DNA from: Cryptosporangium aurantiacum
GTDB taxonomy: Bacteria > Actinomycetota > Actinomycetes > Mycobacteriales > Cryptosporangiaceae
Reading direction: 5' to 3'
DNA: 64,000 nt
Assembly (NCBI RefSeq): GCF_900143005.1
Contig: NZ_FRCS01000001.1
Span: forward strand, 930,001 to 994,000
Numbering within the stretch: the first letter of the stretch is position 1; each line of letters opens with the position of its first letter. A program made the translations under genes and the position numbers. The notes beneath the pieces were generated by a model that saw only the letters and a program-made list of their open reading frames with translations, made no database searches and had not been told where the DNA came from. Positions 16,020 through 23,917 of the stretch are shown here, in pieces.

Positions 16020-17179
16020 GCACTTCCCCGAAGACCACGGAAGGAACTTCCCCGGAGAGCACGGAAGGAACTTCGCCGGAGAGCACCGAAGCGTCCCGGC
16101 CGGCGGCCTCGACCATGCCGGGGCTGGTGCGCCGGGCGGGTGGGGCCGGCGCTCCGCCTGTCCGGCGCGGCAACACGCTCCTGCGGCACCTGGCGATCGC
16201 GATCGTGATCGGCGTCGTCGTGGTGATCGGCACGTACCAGATCGAGCCGTTCCGCAACTACCAGCTCGCCACGATCGGCGTGTACCTCTGCGTCCTGCCC
16301 GGTCTGATCCTGCTCACCGGGTTCAACGGACAGATCTCGCTCGGCCACGGCGCGCTGATGGCGGCCGGGGCGTACACGGTCGCGCTGGTGCAGGACGCGC
16401 TCGGCGGTGAGGCGCAGTGGCACCTGCTGGTCTCGGTGCTGAGCGGCGTGGTCACCGCGACCGTGCTCGGCGCGATCATCGGCGTCGCCGCCGCCCGGCT
16501 GCACGGGCCCTACCTGGCCGGTGCGACGCTCGCGGTCGCGGCCGCCGTACCGGCGGTCACCACGACGTTCGACGGGCTCTTCGGCGGTGACGCCGGTCTG
16601 TCGTTCGCGATGGCTCCGGCGCCGGAGTCGCTCGGCGTGTACTTCCCGTTCGAGCGCTGGCAGGCCTGGCTGACGCTGCTCGGCGCCGCGATCACCCTGC
16701 TGCTGCTCGCCAACCTGGTGCGCAGCCGGTTCGGCCGGACGCTCCGCGCGGTCCGCGACGACGAGGTGGCGGCATCGCTCGCCGGGATCCACGTCGCCCG
16801 CGTACAGGTGCTGGCGTTCGTGGTCAGCGCCGCCGGCGCGGGGCTCGGCGGCGCGCTGTTCGCCGTGCTCGCACAGAGCGTCTCACCGGGTGCGTACGGG
16901 CTGACGCTCTCGCTCAACCTGATGCTCGCGATTGTCCTCGGTGGCCTCGGCGGGTTGCGCGGAGCGCTCTGGGGCGCGATCGCCCTGGTCGCCCTGCAAC
17001 CGCTCGCGGACGCGGCGACCCGCGGTTTCTCGTTCTCGCCCGAGGTGCAGCAGCGCCTCGACGGGACGTTGCCGCTCGCCGTGTTCGGCCTCGCGCTGAT
17101 CGTCGTGATGACCACCGCTCCGGGCGGAGTCGACGGGCTAGTCAGCCGAGCCACCCGCCGTCTTCGCCGCTCTCGTTAA
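16016..17179 (+). CDS. livM: Branched-chain amino-acid-type ABC permease (LivM) with a repeat-bearing N-terminus
   Basis: The 387-residue protein has about ten membrane segments and LivM landmarks (LTGFNGQISLGHGALMAAGAY given as LTGFNGQISLGHGA; RAVRDDEVAASLAGI; GGLGGLRGALWG). The first 50 residues are an extra Ser/Thr/Glu-rich cytoplasmic tail containing two copies of TEGTSPES encoded by a 24-bp tandem repeat. That extension is not part of the conserved family. The GTG start overlaps the livH stop. The binding-protein gene follows after 21 bases. Confidence 0.92.
   Translation: MSTSPKTTEGTSPESTEGTSPESTEASRPAASTMPGLVRRAGGAGAPPVRRGNTLLRHLAIAIVIGVVVVIGTYQIEPFRNYQLATIGVYLCVLPGLILLTGFNGQISLGHGALMAAGAYTVALVQDALGGEAQWHLLVSVLSGVVTATVLGAIIGVAAARLHGPYLAGATLAVAAAVPAVTTTFDGLFGGDAGLSFAMAPAPESLGVYFPFERWQAWLTLLGAAITLLLLANLVRSRFGRTLRAVRDDEVAASLAGIHVARVQVLAFVVSAAGAGLGGALFAVLAQSVSPGAYGLTLSLNLMLAIVLGGLGGLRGALWGAIALVALQPLADAATRGFSFSPEVQQRLDGTLPLAVFGLALIVVMTTAPGGVDGLVSRATRRLRRSR
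16037..16084 (+). repeat. Two 24-bp tandem repeats inside livM
   Basis: The 24-bp unit at 16037-16060 recurs at 16061-16084 with one mismatch. Each copy contains the inverted repeat GGAAG-GAA-CTTCC and encodes TEGTSPES in frame, so copy number can change without shifting the frame. Confidence 0.8.
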
Positions 17180-17200
17180 CCCCCACACAGAAGGGTCGTC

Positions 17201-18478
17201 ATGATCCGTTCCCTACGGCGCGGCATCGCCGTTGCCGCCGCGCTAGCACTCGCCGCCTCCGTTGCCGCCTGCACCGAGGACTCGCCGTCGTCGAACGGGG
17301 CGTCGGTGCCCGGCGTCACCGACACCACGATCCTGGTCGGCACCCACCAGCCGCTGACCGGGCGGGCCGCCGCCGGCTACTCGAAGATCGCGTCCGCGAC
17401 CAAGGCCTACTTCGAGTACGTCAACGCGAACGGCGGCGTCCACGGGCGCAAGATCGAGTACAAGATCGTCGACGACGCGTACAACCCGGCCAAGACCCAG
17501 GAGGTCGTCCGGCAGCTGGTGCTGCAGGACAAGGTGTTCGCGGTCCTCAACGGCCTGGGCACCCCGACACACGGCGGCGTCCTGGACTTCCTGAAGACCA
17601 ACAAGGTGCCGGACCTGTTCGTCTCGTCCGGCAGTGCGCTGTTCAACCAGCCGGAGAAGTACCCGAGCACGTTCGGGTTCAACGTCGACTACGTGACCGA
17701 GGCCAAGGTCCTCGCGAACTACGTCAAGAAGAACTTCCCCGGCAAGAAGGTCTGCTTCTTCGGGCAGAACGACGACTTCGGCCAGGACGCGCTCAAGGGT
17801 GTCGAGACCGTGCTCGGCTCGGTCACCGCGAAGCAGAACTACGTGCCGACGAACACCAACGTCGCACCGCAGGTCGGCGCGCTGAAGGCGGCCGGCTGCG
17901 AGGTGAACATGCTCGCGACGATCACGCCGTTCACCGCGCTGACGATCGGCACCGCGGCGAAGCTCGGCTACCGGGCACAGTGGGTCGGCAGCAGTGTCGG
18001 CGGTGACTACGTGGGTCTCTCGACGCTGCTCGGCAAGGTCGCGCCGGTGCTGCTCGAGGGTTACGTGACGTCCGGCTACCTGCCCAGCCCGCTGGACGCC
18101 ACGAACCCGTGGACGAAGCTGTTCAAGGACGTCAACGCCAAGTACAACGGCAACACGACGTTCGAGGTCAACACGCTGTTCGGGATGGCCGTCGGTTACA
18201 CGTTCGTGCAGGCGCTGCAGGCGGCGGGCAAGGACCTGACCCGCGAGGGCCTGATCGAGGCGGTCGAGAAGGGTGGCTTCGAGGGGCCGTCGCTGGTGCC
18301 GATGCGGTACTCGAAGGACGACCACTCCGGGTTCAGCGGTACCCAGATCTCGGTGATCAAGGGTGGCAAGCAGGCGCTCGTCGACACGCCCTACGTCACC
18401 GACACGGGTGACGGACCGGTCGAGCCCTACACCGAGGGTGCGTCCGCTCCGCCGGCGAACGGAATCCCGACGGCCTGA
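17201..18478 (+). CDS. ABC transporter substrate-binding lipoprotein (LivJ/K-like)
   Basis: The 425-residue protein has a lipoprotein signal ending in SVAAC, so it is anchored outside the cell. It belongs to the type I periplasmic-binding family of branched-chain amino acid receptors (TTILVGTHQPLTGRAAAGYS, KIEYKIVDDAYNPAKTQE, CFFGQNDDFGQD). GAAGGG lies about eight bases before the ATG. It is the last gene of the SDR-livG-livF-livH-livM operon and is followed by a strong hairpin. Placing the receptor last is common in actinobacteria. The ligand cannot be read from sequence. Confidence 0.92.
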   Translation: MIRSLRRGIAVAAALALAASVAACTEDSPSSNGASVPGVTDTTILVGTHQPLTGRAAAGYSKIASATKAYFEYVNANGGVHGRKIEYKIVDDAYNPAKTQEVVRQLVLQDKVFAVLNGLGTPTHGGVLDFLKTNKVPDLFVSSGSALFNQPEKYPSTFGFNVDYVTEAKVLANYVKKNFPGKKVCFFGQNDDFGQDALKGVETVLGSVTAKQNYVPTNTNVAPQVGALKAAGCEVNMLATITPFTALTIGTAAKLGYRAQWVGSSVGGDYVGLSTLLGKVAPVLLEGYVTSGYLPSPLDATNPWTKLFKDVNAKYNGNTTFEVNTLFGMAVGYTFVQALQAAGKDLTREGLIEAVEKGGFEGPSLVPMRYSKDDHSGFSGTQISVIKGGKQALVDTPYVTDTGDGPVEPYTEGASAPPANGIPTA

Positions 18479-18496
18479 CGTCGGGCCGCCTGAACC

Positions 18497-18538
18497 ACCG
18501 GCCGCGCTAGGGGATCGGCTGCCCCTAGCGCGGTCGGT
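18497..18538. terminator. Strong hairpin terminator after the Liv operon
   Basis: A 17-bp stem (16 Watson-Crick pairs plus one G-U) runs from 18497-18513 to 18522-18538 around an eight-base loop. The core is CCGCGCTAGGGG / CCCCTAGCGCGG. It lies between convergent genes (binding protein and HxlR) and can work both ways. There is no clear U-tract, as is usual in GC-rich actinomycetes. Confidence 0.7.
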
Positions 18539-18602
18539 CTGCGTCTGCCACCGGGCAGGGTGTCTAGGGGATCGGCTGCCCCTAGCGCGGCCGGTCTGCG
18601 TC
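18507..18602. repeat. 39-bp direct repeat carrying CTAGGGG hairpins
   Basis: The 39 bases at 18507-18545 recur at 18564-18602 with one difference. Each copy contains CTAGGGG-N8-CCCCTAG. The second copy includes the last codons and stop of the HxlR gene, so the first looks like a duplication of that gene's 3' end. Confidence 0.8.
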
Positions 18603-18971
18603 GTAGGCCGCCTGGGCCTCGACCACCTGGGGCACCCGGGACTCCAGTAGTTCCACCAGCGCGAACAGCTGGTCGGCGATCTCGGCGCCCAGCGGCGTCA
18701 GCGTGTACTCGACCCGGGCCGGGATCGTGGCCAGCACCTCGCGGTGCACCATCCCGTCGCGCTCGAGCGTCTGCAGCGTCTGAGCGAGCATCTTCTCGCT
18801 CACCCCGTCGACCCGGCGACGCAGCGCGTTGAACCGGTACGCCCCTTCCCGCAACGCGACCAGCGCGAGTACCCCCCACTTGCCGGTGATGCTCTCCAGC
18901 GTCCGCCGCGAGGTGCACCCGCGCGCGAACACGTCGGCGACCAGCGTCTCCAGGTCCGGCTCGGCACTCAC
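18582..18971 (-). CDS. HxlR family transcriptional regulator
   Basis: The 129-residue winged-helix protein has the HxlR hallmarks: an N-terminal Cys (RGCTSRRTLESITGKWGVLAL, i.e. C19 before the first helix), RFNALRRRVDGVSEKMLAQTL and the wing VEYTLTPLG. Members sense electrophiles or oxidants, often through the conserved Cys, and repress a neighbouring reductase gene. Translation starts at a GTG with only a weak ribosome site. It is divergent from the NmrA-like reductase, its likely target. Confidence 0.9.
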   Translation of the reverse strand: MSAEPDLETLVADVFARGCTSRRTLESITGKWGVLALVALREGAYRFNALRRRVDGVSEKMLAQTLQTLERDGMVHREVLATIPARVEYTLTPLGAEIADQLFALVELLESRVPQVVEAQAAYDADRPR

Positions 18972-19013
18972 AGATCCAGCGTACCTCGGTGACTGTACTC
19001 ACTCGCAGTTTGC

Positions 19014-19026
19014 ACTTTCAAAAAGT
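19014..19026. promoter_or_regulatory. Candidate HxlR operator between the divergent pair
   Basis: ACTTT-CAA-AAAGT is a 13-base inverted repeat in an AT-rich patch of the 100-base gap. TGTACT (about 18994-18999) and AGTACA (about 19028-19033) flank it symmetrically. HxlR proteins bind such short palindromes; binding here is inferred. Confidence 0.4.
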
Positions 19027-19071
19027 TAGTACAAACTCGGAGGCGACCACTCGTCCGACCGAGGAGTACCC

Positions 19072-19917
19072 GTGATCACCGTTACCGGCGCCACCGGCCA
19101 GTTCGGCCGCCTCGTCATCGCCGACCTGCTCGCCCGGGGAGTCCCGGCCGGCGACATCACCGCCGCCGTGCGGAGCCCCGAGAAGGCCGCCGGCCTCGGC
19201 GTCCGCGTCGTCGAGGCCGACTACGACCGGCCGGAGACGCTGGTGCCTGCTTTCGCAGGCACCGACCGATTGCTGTTCATCTCCGGCAGCGAGGTCGGTC
19301 GACGCATCCGTCAGCACCAGAACGTGGTGGACGCCGCCCGCGAGGCCGGCGTCGGGCTGATCGTCTACACCAGCGCACCGAAGGCCACCACGAGCAGCTT
19401 GCAGCTGGCGGCCGAGCACAAGGCCACCGAGGAGGCGATCGCCGCGTCCGGCCTGCCGTCGGTGATCCTGCGCAACGGTTGGTACTTCGAGAACTACACC
19501 GGGACGCTCGCCCAGACGCTCGAGCGCGGCGTGATCGTCGGCAGCGCGGGCGACGGCCGCGTCTCCGCCGCGAGCCGCGCCGACCTGGCCGCGGCCGCGG
19601 CGGCCGTGCTCGTCGACCCGGTACCGGGCAGCGTCTACGAGCTCGGCGGCGACGAGGCGTTCACGCTGTCCGAACTGGCCGCCGAGGTCAGCGCGCAGAG
19701 CGGCACCCCGGTGAGCTACCGCGACCTGCCGGTGGACGAGTACACGCAGGTGCTGGTCGGCGCCGGTCTGCCGCAGCCGGTCGCCGCGGTGTTCGCCGAC
19801 TCCGACCGTGGGCTGTCCGTCGGTGACCTGTTCATCGACAGCGGTGACCTCCGCCGCCTGATCGGTCGTCCGCCGACGTCGCTGGCCGACGCGGTGGCCG
19901 ACGCGCTGAAGCCATGA
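19072..19917 (+). CDS. NmrA-like NAD(P)-binding reductase (QorB/YtfG type)
   Basis: The 281-residue protein has the NAD(P) motif GATGQFG at residues 6-12 and the NmrA/QorB fold (LRNGWYFENYTGTL; AASRADLAAAAAAVL). Relatives include NADPH-quinone reductases. GAGGAG lies seven bases before the GTG start. Divergent HxlR control fits a role in handling quinones or other reactive electrophiles. The classical Tyr-Lys pair of SDRs is not needed in this subfamily and is not obvious here. Confidence 0.9.
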   Translation: MITVTGATGQFGRLVIADLLARGVPAGDITAAVRSPEKAAGLGVRVVEADYDRPETLVPAFAGTDRLLFISGSEVGRRIRQHQNVVDAAREAGVGLIVYTSAPKATTSSLQLAAEHKATEEAIAASGLPSVILRNGWYFENYTGTLAQTLERGVIVGSAGDGRVSAASRADLAAAAAAVLVDPVPGSVYELGGDEAFTLSELAAEVSAQSGTPVSYRDLPVDEYTQVLVGAGLPQPVAAVFADSDRGLSVGDLFIDSGDLRRLIGRPPTSLADAVADALKP

Positions 19918-19945
19918 GTGTGCTTTTGGGGGTTCCGCGATAGAA

Positions 19946-20478
19946 GTGGAGCATCGGCAGGGGGACGTCAGCCGCCGTCGGGCGCTCGCGCTCGGGGGCT
20001 GGGTGCTGCGGCGGTCGGCCTCGCCGGATGCGGTGACGACGAGGACTCGACCAGCAGCTCGGCCACCGCGGCGGCCACCACGTCGGCGGCCGCGACCAGC
20101 ACGTCCACCGGGGTCTGCGCGCTGCAGCCGGAGGTCACCCAGGGTCCGTACTACCTTGGACGGCAGCCAGAAGCGCGCCGACATCACCGAGGGCAAGTCC
20201 GGGCTCCCGCTGAGCCTGACGCTCAGCGGCGTCGACGTGAAGGATTGACCTACCTGCGCGGCTATCAGGTCACCGACGCGTCGGGCAAGGTCACGTTCAC
20301 GACGATCGTCCCCGGCTGGTACAGCCCGCGGGTGGCGCACATCCACCTGAAGGTGCACCAGGGCGGGAGCGCGGGCAAGACGGCGGACGGCTACGACGGC
20401 ACGATCGGCATCGACCCGAGCGCGACCTCGTCGACCGGCGCGGGTGCGCCGCCGTCGGGAGCGCCGAGCCCGCCCTGA
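19946..20478 (+). pseudogene. Decayed secreted intradiol ring-cleavage dioxygenase
   Basis: Pieces of one protein occur in alternating frames. These are a twin-arginine start (VSRRRALALGG), then GAAAVGLAGCGDDEDSTS and LQPEVTQGPYYL in a second frame. DGSQKRADITEGKSGLPLSL follows back in the first frame, and then the conserved core YLRGYQVTDASGKVTFTTIV...PGWYSPRVAHIHLKV. The segment that normally carries the WHCDA..G.YS motif is missing between VDVKD and TYLRGY, and a second stretch is missing before the C-terminal GYDGTIGIDPS. Two frameshifts and two deletions make an active enzyme impossible. A long open frame through most of it is fortuitous. Confidence 0.8.
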
Positions 20479-20490
20479 GGTTCGTTCGCC

Positions 20491-21276
20491 TCACGCCGTG
20501 AGGAAGCTGTTCCGGAACCGGGTGAGGTCGGCGTCCGCGAAGCCATGGGCGAGCAACCACCCGGCGCCACCACCGAACACCGTCGTCAGCTGGTCGAGGA
20601 ACGCGGCCATCGTCTCGGGACGCGCCCGCCGCGCCTCGTCCGGCAGCGTGTTCGCCTGGGACGGGATCTCGGCCCCCGCCGCCCGCATGCGCCGGATGAC
20701 TCGTTCGATCACCCCGTCCATGTTCGCGTCGGTCAGCGCGTAGTCCGCGACGATCTCGTCCCGGCGGACGCCGGCCGCGTCGAGCAGGATCGCGACCAGC
20801 GTGCCGGTGCGATCCTTGCCCGCCGCGCAGTGCACGAGGGCCGGCTGCCGCTCCGGGTCGGTGAGCAGGCGGGCGGCGGCGACCACTCGTTCCGCGCCCG
20901 ACCCCAGGTAACCCAGGTAGTGGCCGGTGAGGTTGCCGCGGAGGATCTCCGGGACGACCTGACCGACTCCCGGATCGCTGCTCATCGAATGGTTCGCCCA
21001 GCCCGCGACCGCCTCGCGCAGCGCGCTCCGGCCGTCCCGCGTGACCTCCTCGAGCGAGCGCAGGTCGACCACCTGCCGCAGGCCGCGCTCGGTGACCAGC
21101 GTCCGGACGTCGGCCGCGGTCAGTTCGCTCGGGGCGTCCGCCCGGTAGAGCAGGCCGAACCGGGTCTGCCTGCCGTCGGTGGTGGTGAGCCCGCCGAGGT
21201 CGCGGACGTTGCTCGCGCCCTCCAGCCGCACGACTCGTTCGGTACGGGTATCGGGCTCCAGCCGGCCCTCGGTCAT
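20491..21276 (-). CDS. Protein-tyrosine/lipid phosphatase (PtpB-like, HCxxGKDRTG)
   Basis: The 261-residue protein has the phosphatase loop HCAAGKDRTG with nucleophile C150 and Arg 156. The N-terminal ASNVRDLGGL and YRADAPSELTAAD motifs are typical of the Y_phosphatase3 family that includes mycobacterial PtpB. Members remove phosphate from Tyr, Ser/Thr or phosphoinositides. The ATG at 21276 was chosen because GAGAGG precedes it by seven bases. No export signal is visible. It is convergent with the dioxygenase remnant. Confidence 0.9.
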   Translation of the reverse strand: MTEGRLEPDTRTERVVRLEGASNVRDLGGLTTTDGRQTRFGLLYRADAPSELTAADVRTLVTERGLRQVVDLRSLEEVTRDGRSALREAVAGWANHSMSSDPGVGQVVPEILRGNLTGHYLGYLGSGAERVVAAARLLTDPERQPALVHCAAGKDRTGTLVAILLDAAGVRRDEIVADYALTDANMDGVIERVIRRMRAAGAEIPSQANTLPDEARRARPETMAAFLDQLTTVFGGGAGWLLAHGFADADLTRFRNSFLTA

Positions 21277-21527
21277 CGGCGATCCTCTCGTCGGCCCTCC
21301 CCACCGTACGAACTCGGCCGGGTTGGGGGTAGGCACGGTGGTGCCATTGGTCCGTTCAGAGCATCGTTGGTCACTCTCCGGACCACACGCCGCTCACGTC
21401 GGGCGACCGCGGCGGTACCTCCGGGCAGAGTGATCCGACTTTCCGGGTCGATCGACCGAGTTGCCAGTCGCTACCGGGCAGGGTCGTCGTTAGGCCGGTA
21501 GTAGGGCCGAACTCGAGGGGGTACGCG

Positions 21528-21767
21528 ATGGACGACGAGAGCCGCGAGACCACGGTGGTGGTGGAGTTCGTCAGGGCGCCGTCGGGTTTGGACGGTCCGG
21601 CTAGGGTGACGCGCCGGCACGGAATCCTCGGCCGGACGCAGATCGTCGACGCCGCGGAGCTGGACGCCGTGGGGCTGGACGCCGTCGTCGGCCCACCCGG
21701 GGGAGATCTGAAGTGGCTGGTGAAGCTGGTACCCGCGCTGCTCGTGGCCATGGCGCCGCGACACTGA
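21528..21767 (+). CDS. Small hypothetical protein (79 aa)
   Basis: GAGGGGG precedes the ATG. The product is acidic at the N-terminus (MDDESRETTVVVEFVRAP) and ends with a hydrophobic helix (LKWLVKLVPALLVAM), possibly a C-terminal membrane anchor. Codon use matches the neighbours. I do not recognise a family. The perfect palindrome GGTCGATCGACC at 21446-21457 lies upstream and could be an operator. Confidence 0.5.
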   Translation: MDDESRETTVVVEFVRAPSGLDGPARVTRRHGILGRTQIVDAAELDAVGLDAVVGPPGGDLKWLVKLVPALLVAMAPRH

Positions 21768-21786
21768 GCGGGCGGCCGACGGCGTG

Positions 21787-21969
21787 ATGACCAGTCCGGT
21801 GGGGCCCGGCTGGGACGACGATCTCGACGCGGACCTGACCCCCGAGCAGCGCGCGGCCGAGCGCGCCGCCGCGCGGGAGACGCTGCGGCGCCTCCACGTC
21901 CCGTTCGGCGGGGTGTGCGAGTGGTGCCGGCAGCCGTACCCCTGTCCGGACTCGATGCCGGAGGCCTGA
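21787..21969 (+). CDS. Small Cys-containing hypothetical protein (60 aa)
   Basis: The acidic helix-forming N-terminus (LTPEQRAAERAAARETLRRL) is followed by CEWCRQPYPCPDS. The C-x2-C...C pattern near the C-terminus is common in very small actinobacterial proteins and may bind a metal. A GTG directly before the ATG is an alternative start. It follows the 79-residue gene by 19 bases and may be cotranscribed. Function unknown. Confidence 0.5.
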   Translation: MTSPVGPGWDDDLDADLTPEQRAAERAAARETLRRLHVPFGGVCEWCRQPYPCPDSMPEA

Positions 21970-22082
21970 ACCGGTCACGGTTCGCTAACGGCTGCACTGG
22001 TGTGCAGGTGGTGACCGGATGGGACGCATGTTCCCCGACGTGTCATCTCGGGTTCGCCTACCGCGGTACCTCCGATATGGCC

Positions 22083-22116
22083 TAATAATCCCCGATGACG
22101 TCCGATGATCGGGGAA
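22083..22116 (+). promoter_or_regulatory. Promoter -10 and 5' hairpin covering the ribosome site of the nuclease gene
   Basis: TAATAAT (22083-22089) resembles a -10 element. It is followed by CCCCGAT (22090-22096), an 11-base loop and ATCGGGG (22108-22114). The right arm overlaps the GGGGAA ribosome site of the gene starting at 22121, so the fold would hide it. No clear -35 was found. Confidence 0.35.
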
Positions 22117-22120
22117 CCTC

Positions 22121-23917
22121 ATGGTGCGACGGGTAACCGTGGCAGCGACCGGCCTCCTGCTGGTCGGCGGTGTGTTGGCCAGTACTCCCGCGCAAGCCGC
22201 CACCGCGGCACGCATCCACGACGTGCAGGGCGCCGCCCACGTCTCGCCGCTGCGCGGCCAGGTGGTGAGCGTTCCCGGGATCGTGACCGCACGAGCGTCC
22301 AACGGGTTCTACCTGCAGGACCCGCAACCGGACCGGGACCCGCGCACCTCCGAGGCGATCCTCGTTTTCACCGGGTCGGCCCCGTCCGTCGCGGTCGGCG
22401 ACGCGGTGACCGTCGAGGGCACGGTCACCGAGTTCCGGCCGGGCGGCGCCGACGGCACCGCGAACCTGACCGCGACCCAGCTCACGACGCCGACCGTGAC
22501 CGTCACCTCGTCCGGCAACGCGCTGCCCGCCACCACGGTGCTCGGTGCCGGTGGCCGCCGTCCGCCGACGAGCGTGGTCGAGAACGACGCGAACGGCGAC
22601 GTCGAGGCGGGCGGCGCGTTCGACCCGGCCTCCGACGGCCTGGACTTCTACGAGTCGCTCGAGGCGATGCGCGTCCAGGTGAACAGCGCGGTGGCGGCCG
22701 GGCCGACGAATTCGTTCAACGAGCTTCCGGTGCTCGGCGACCGCGGACGCTCTGCCGGCCCGCGCAGCGTCCGCGGTGGCGTCGTGCTGCGGCCCGGTGA
22801 CGCCAACCCGGAGCGGATCATCCTCGACGACGGCCTCGGCTTCGCACCGCCCAAGGTGGACGTGGGTGCCACCGCGACCGGGCCGGCCGTCGGCGTCGTC
22901 AGCTACAGCTTCGGGAACGTGAAGGTCATCCTGACCGCTGCCACGGCGTTTTCGGGGACGCCTGCGCCGGAGACCACGCGCGCCGACGCCGGGAACGAGC
23001 TCTCGGTGGCCACGTTCAACGTGGAAAACCTGGACCCGAGCGACCCGCCGGCGAAGTTCGCGCGGCTGGCGTCGATCATCGTGCGCAACCTCCGCGCGCC
23101 GGACGTCGTCGCCCTGGAAGAGGTGCAGGACAACAACGGCGCGACGAACGACGGGACCGTCGCCGCCGACCGCACGTACGCCACGCTGATCGCGGCGATC
23201 ACCGCCGCAGGCGGCCCGGTGTACGCCTACCGGCAGATCGACCCGGTGAACAACGCGGACGGCGGCGAGCCGGGCGGCAACATCCGGGTCGGTTTCCTCT
23301 ACGCGGCCGACCGCGGCGTGTCGTTCGCGAGCGCACCGGCCGGGGACGCCACCACTCCGGTCGCCGTGACCACCCGCGGGGGCAAGCCGCACCTCTCGGT
23401 CAACCCGGGCCGGATCGCACCGGCCGAGGCCGCCTGGGCGGACAGCCGGAAGCCGCTGGTCGGCGAGTTCACCTACCGCGGCCGGTCGGTGTTCGTGGTG
23501 GCCAACCACTTCGTCTCGAAGAGCGGTGACCAGCCGCTGTTCGGCCGGTTCCAGCCACCGGCCCAGCCGTCGGCGGCGAAGCGAGTGCAGCAGGCGACGC
23601 TGGTGAACGCGTTCGTGCGGCAGCTGCTCGCCGTCGATCGGCAGGCGCTCGTGGCGGTCGTCGGGGACCTCAACGACTTCGAGTTCTCCGAGACCGTGAA
23701 GACCGTGGCCGGGACCCAGCTGATCGATCTGCCCGCGACGCTGCCGGTGCCGGAGCGCTACACGTACGTCTTCGACGGCAACTCGCAGGTGCTCGACCAC
23801 ATCCTGATCAGCCGGTCGGTGCGGTCGTACTCGTACGACATCGTCCACGTCAACGCCGAGTACACCGACCAGGCCAGCGATCACGACCCGCAGCTGGTCC
23901 GGCTCCGGCTGCCCTAG
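22121..23917 (+). CDS. Secreted nuclease/phosphatase of the endonuclease-exonuclease-phosphatase family
   Basis: The 598-residue protein has a cleavable signal peptide ending ASTPAQA near residue 26. An OB-like region (about 32-150: VSVPGIVTARASNGFYLQD, VAVGDAVTVEGTV) comes next, and then an EEP catalytic domain (about 285-598). Catalytic motifs seen are VATFNVENL, ALEEVQDN, VVGDLNDFE and SDHDPQ. This matches extracellular ExeM/YhcR-like DNases. Such enzymes digest external DNA for nutrients or remodel biofilm. The 3' end overlaps the convergent reductase gene by four bases. Confidence 0.9.
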   Translation: MVRRVTVAATGLLLVGGVLASTPAQAATAARIHDVQGAAHVSPLRGQVVSVPGIVTARASNGFYLQDPQPDRDPRTSEAILVFTGSAPSVAVGDAVTVEGTVTEFRPGGADGTANLTATQLTTPTVTVTSSGNALPATTVLGAGGRRPPTSVVENDANGDVEAGGAFDPASDGLDFYESLEAMRVQVNSAVAAGPTNSFNELPVLGDRGRSAGPRSVRGGVVLRPGDANPERIILDDGLGFAPPKVDVGATATGPAVGVVSYSFGNVKVILTAATAFSGTPAPETTRADAGNELSVATFNVENLDPSDPPAKFARLASIIVRNLRAPDVVALEEVQDNNGATNDGTVAADRTYATLIAAITAAGGPVYAYRQIDPVNNADGGEPGGNIRVGFLYAADRGVSFASAPAGDATTPVAVTTRGGKPHLSVNPGRIAPAEAAWADSRKPLVGEFTYRGRSVFVVANHFVSKSGDQPLFGRFQPPAQPSAAKRVQQATLVNAFVRQLLAVDRQALVAVVGDLNDFEFSETVKTVAGTQLIDLPATLPVPERYTYVFDGNSQVLDHILISRSVRSYSYDIVHVNAEYTDQASDHDPQLVRLRLP

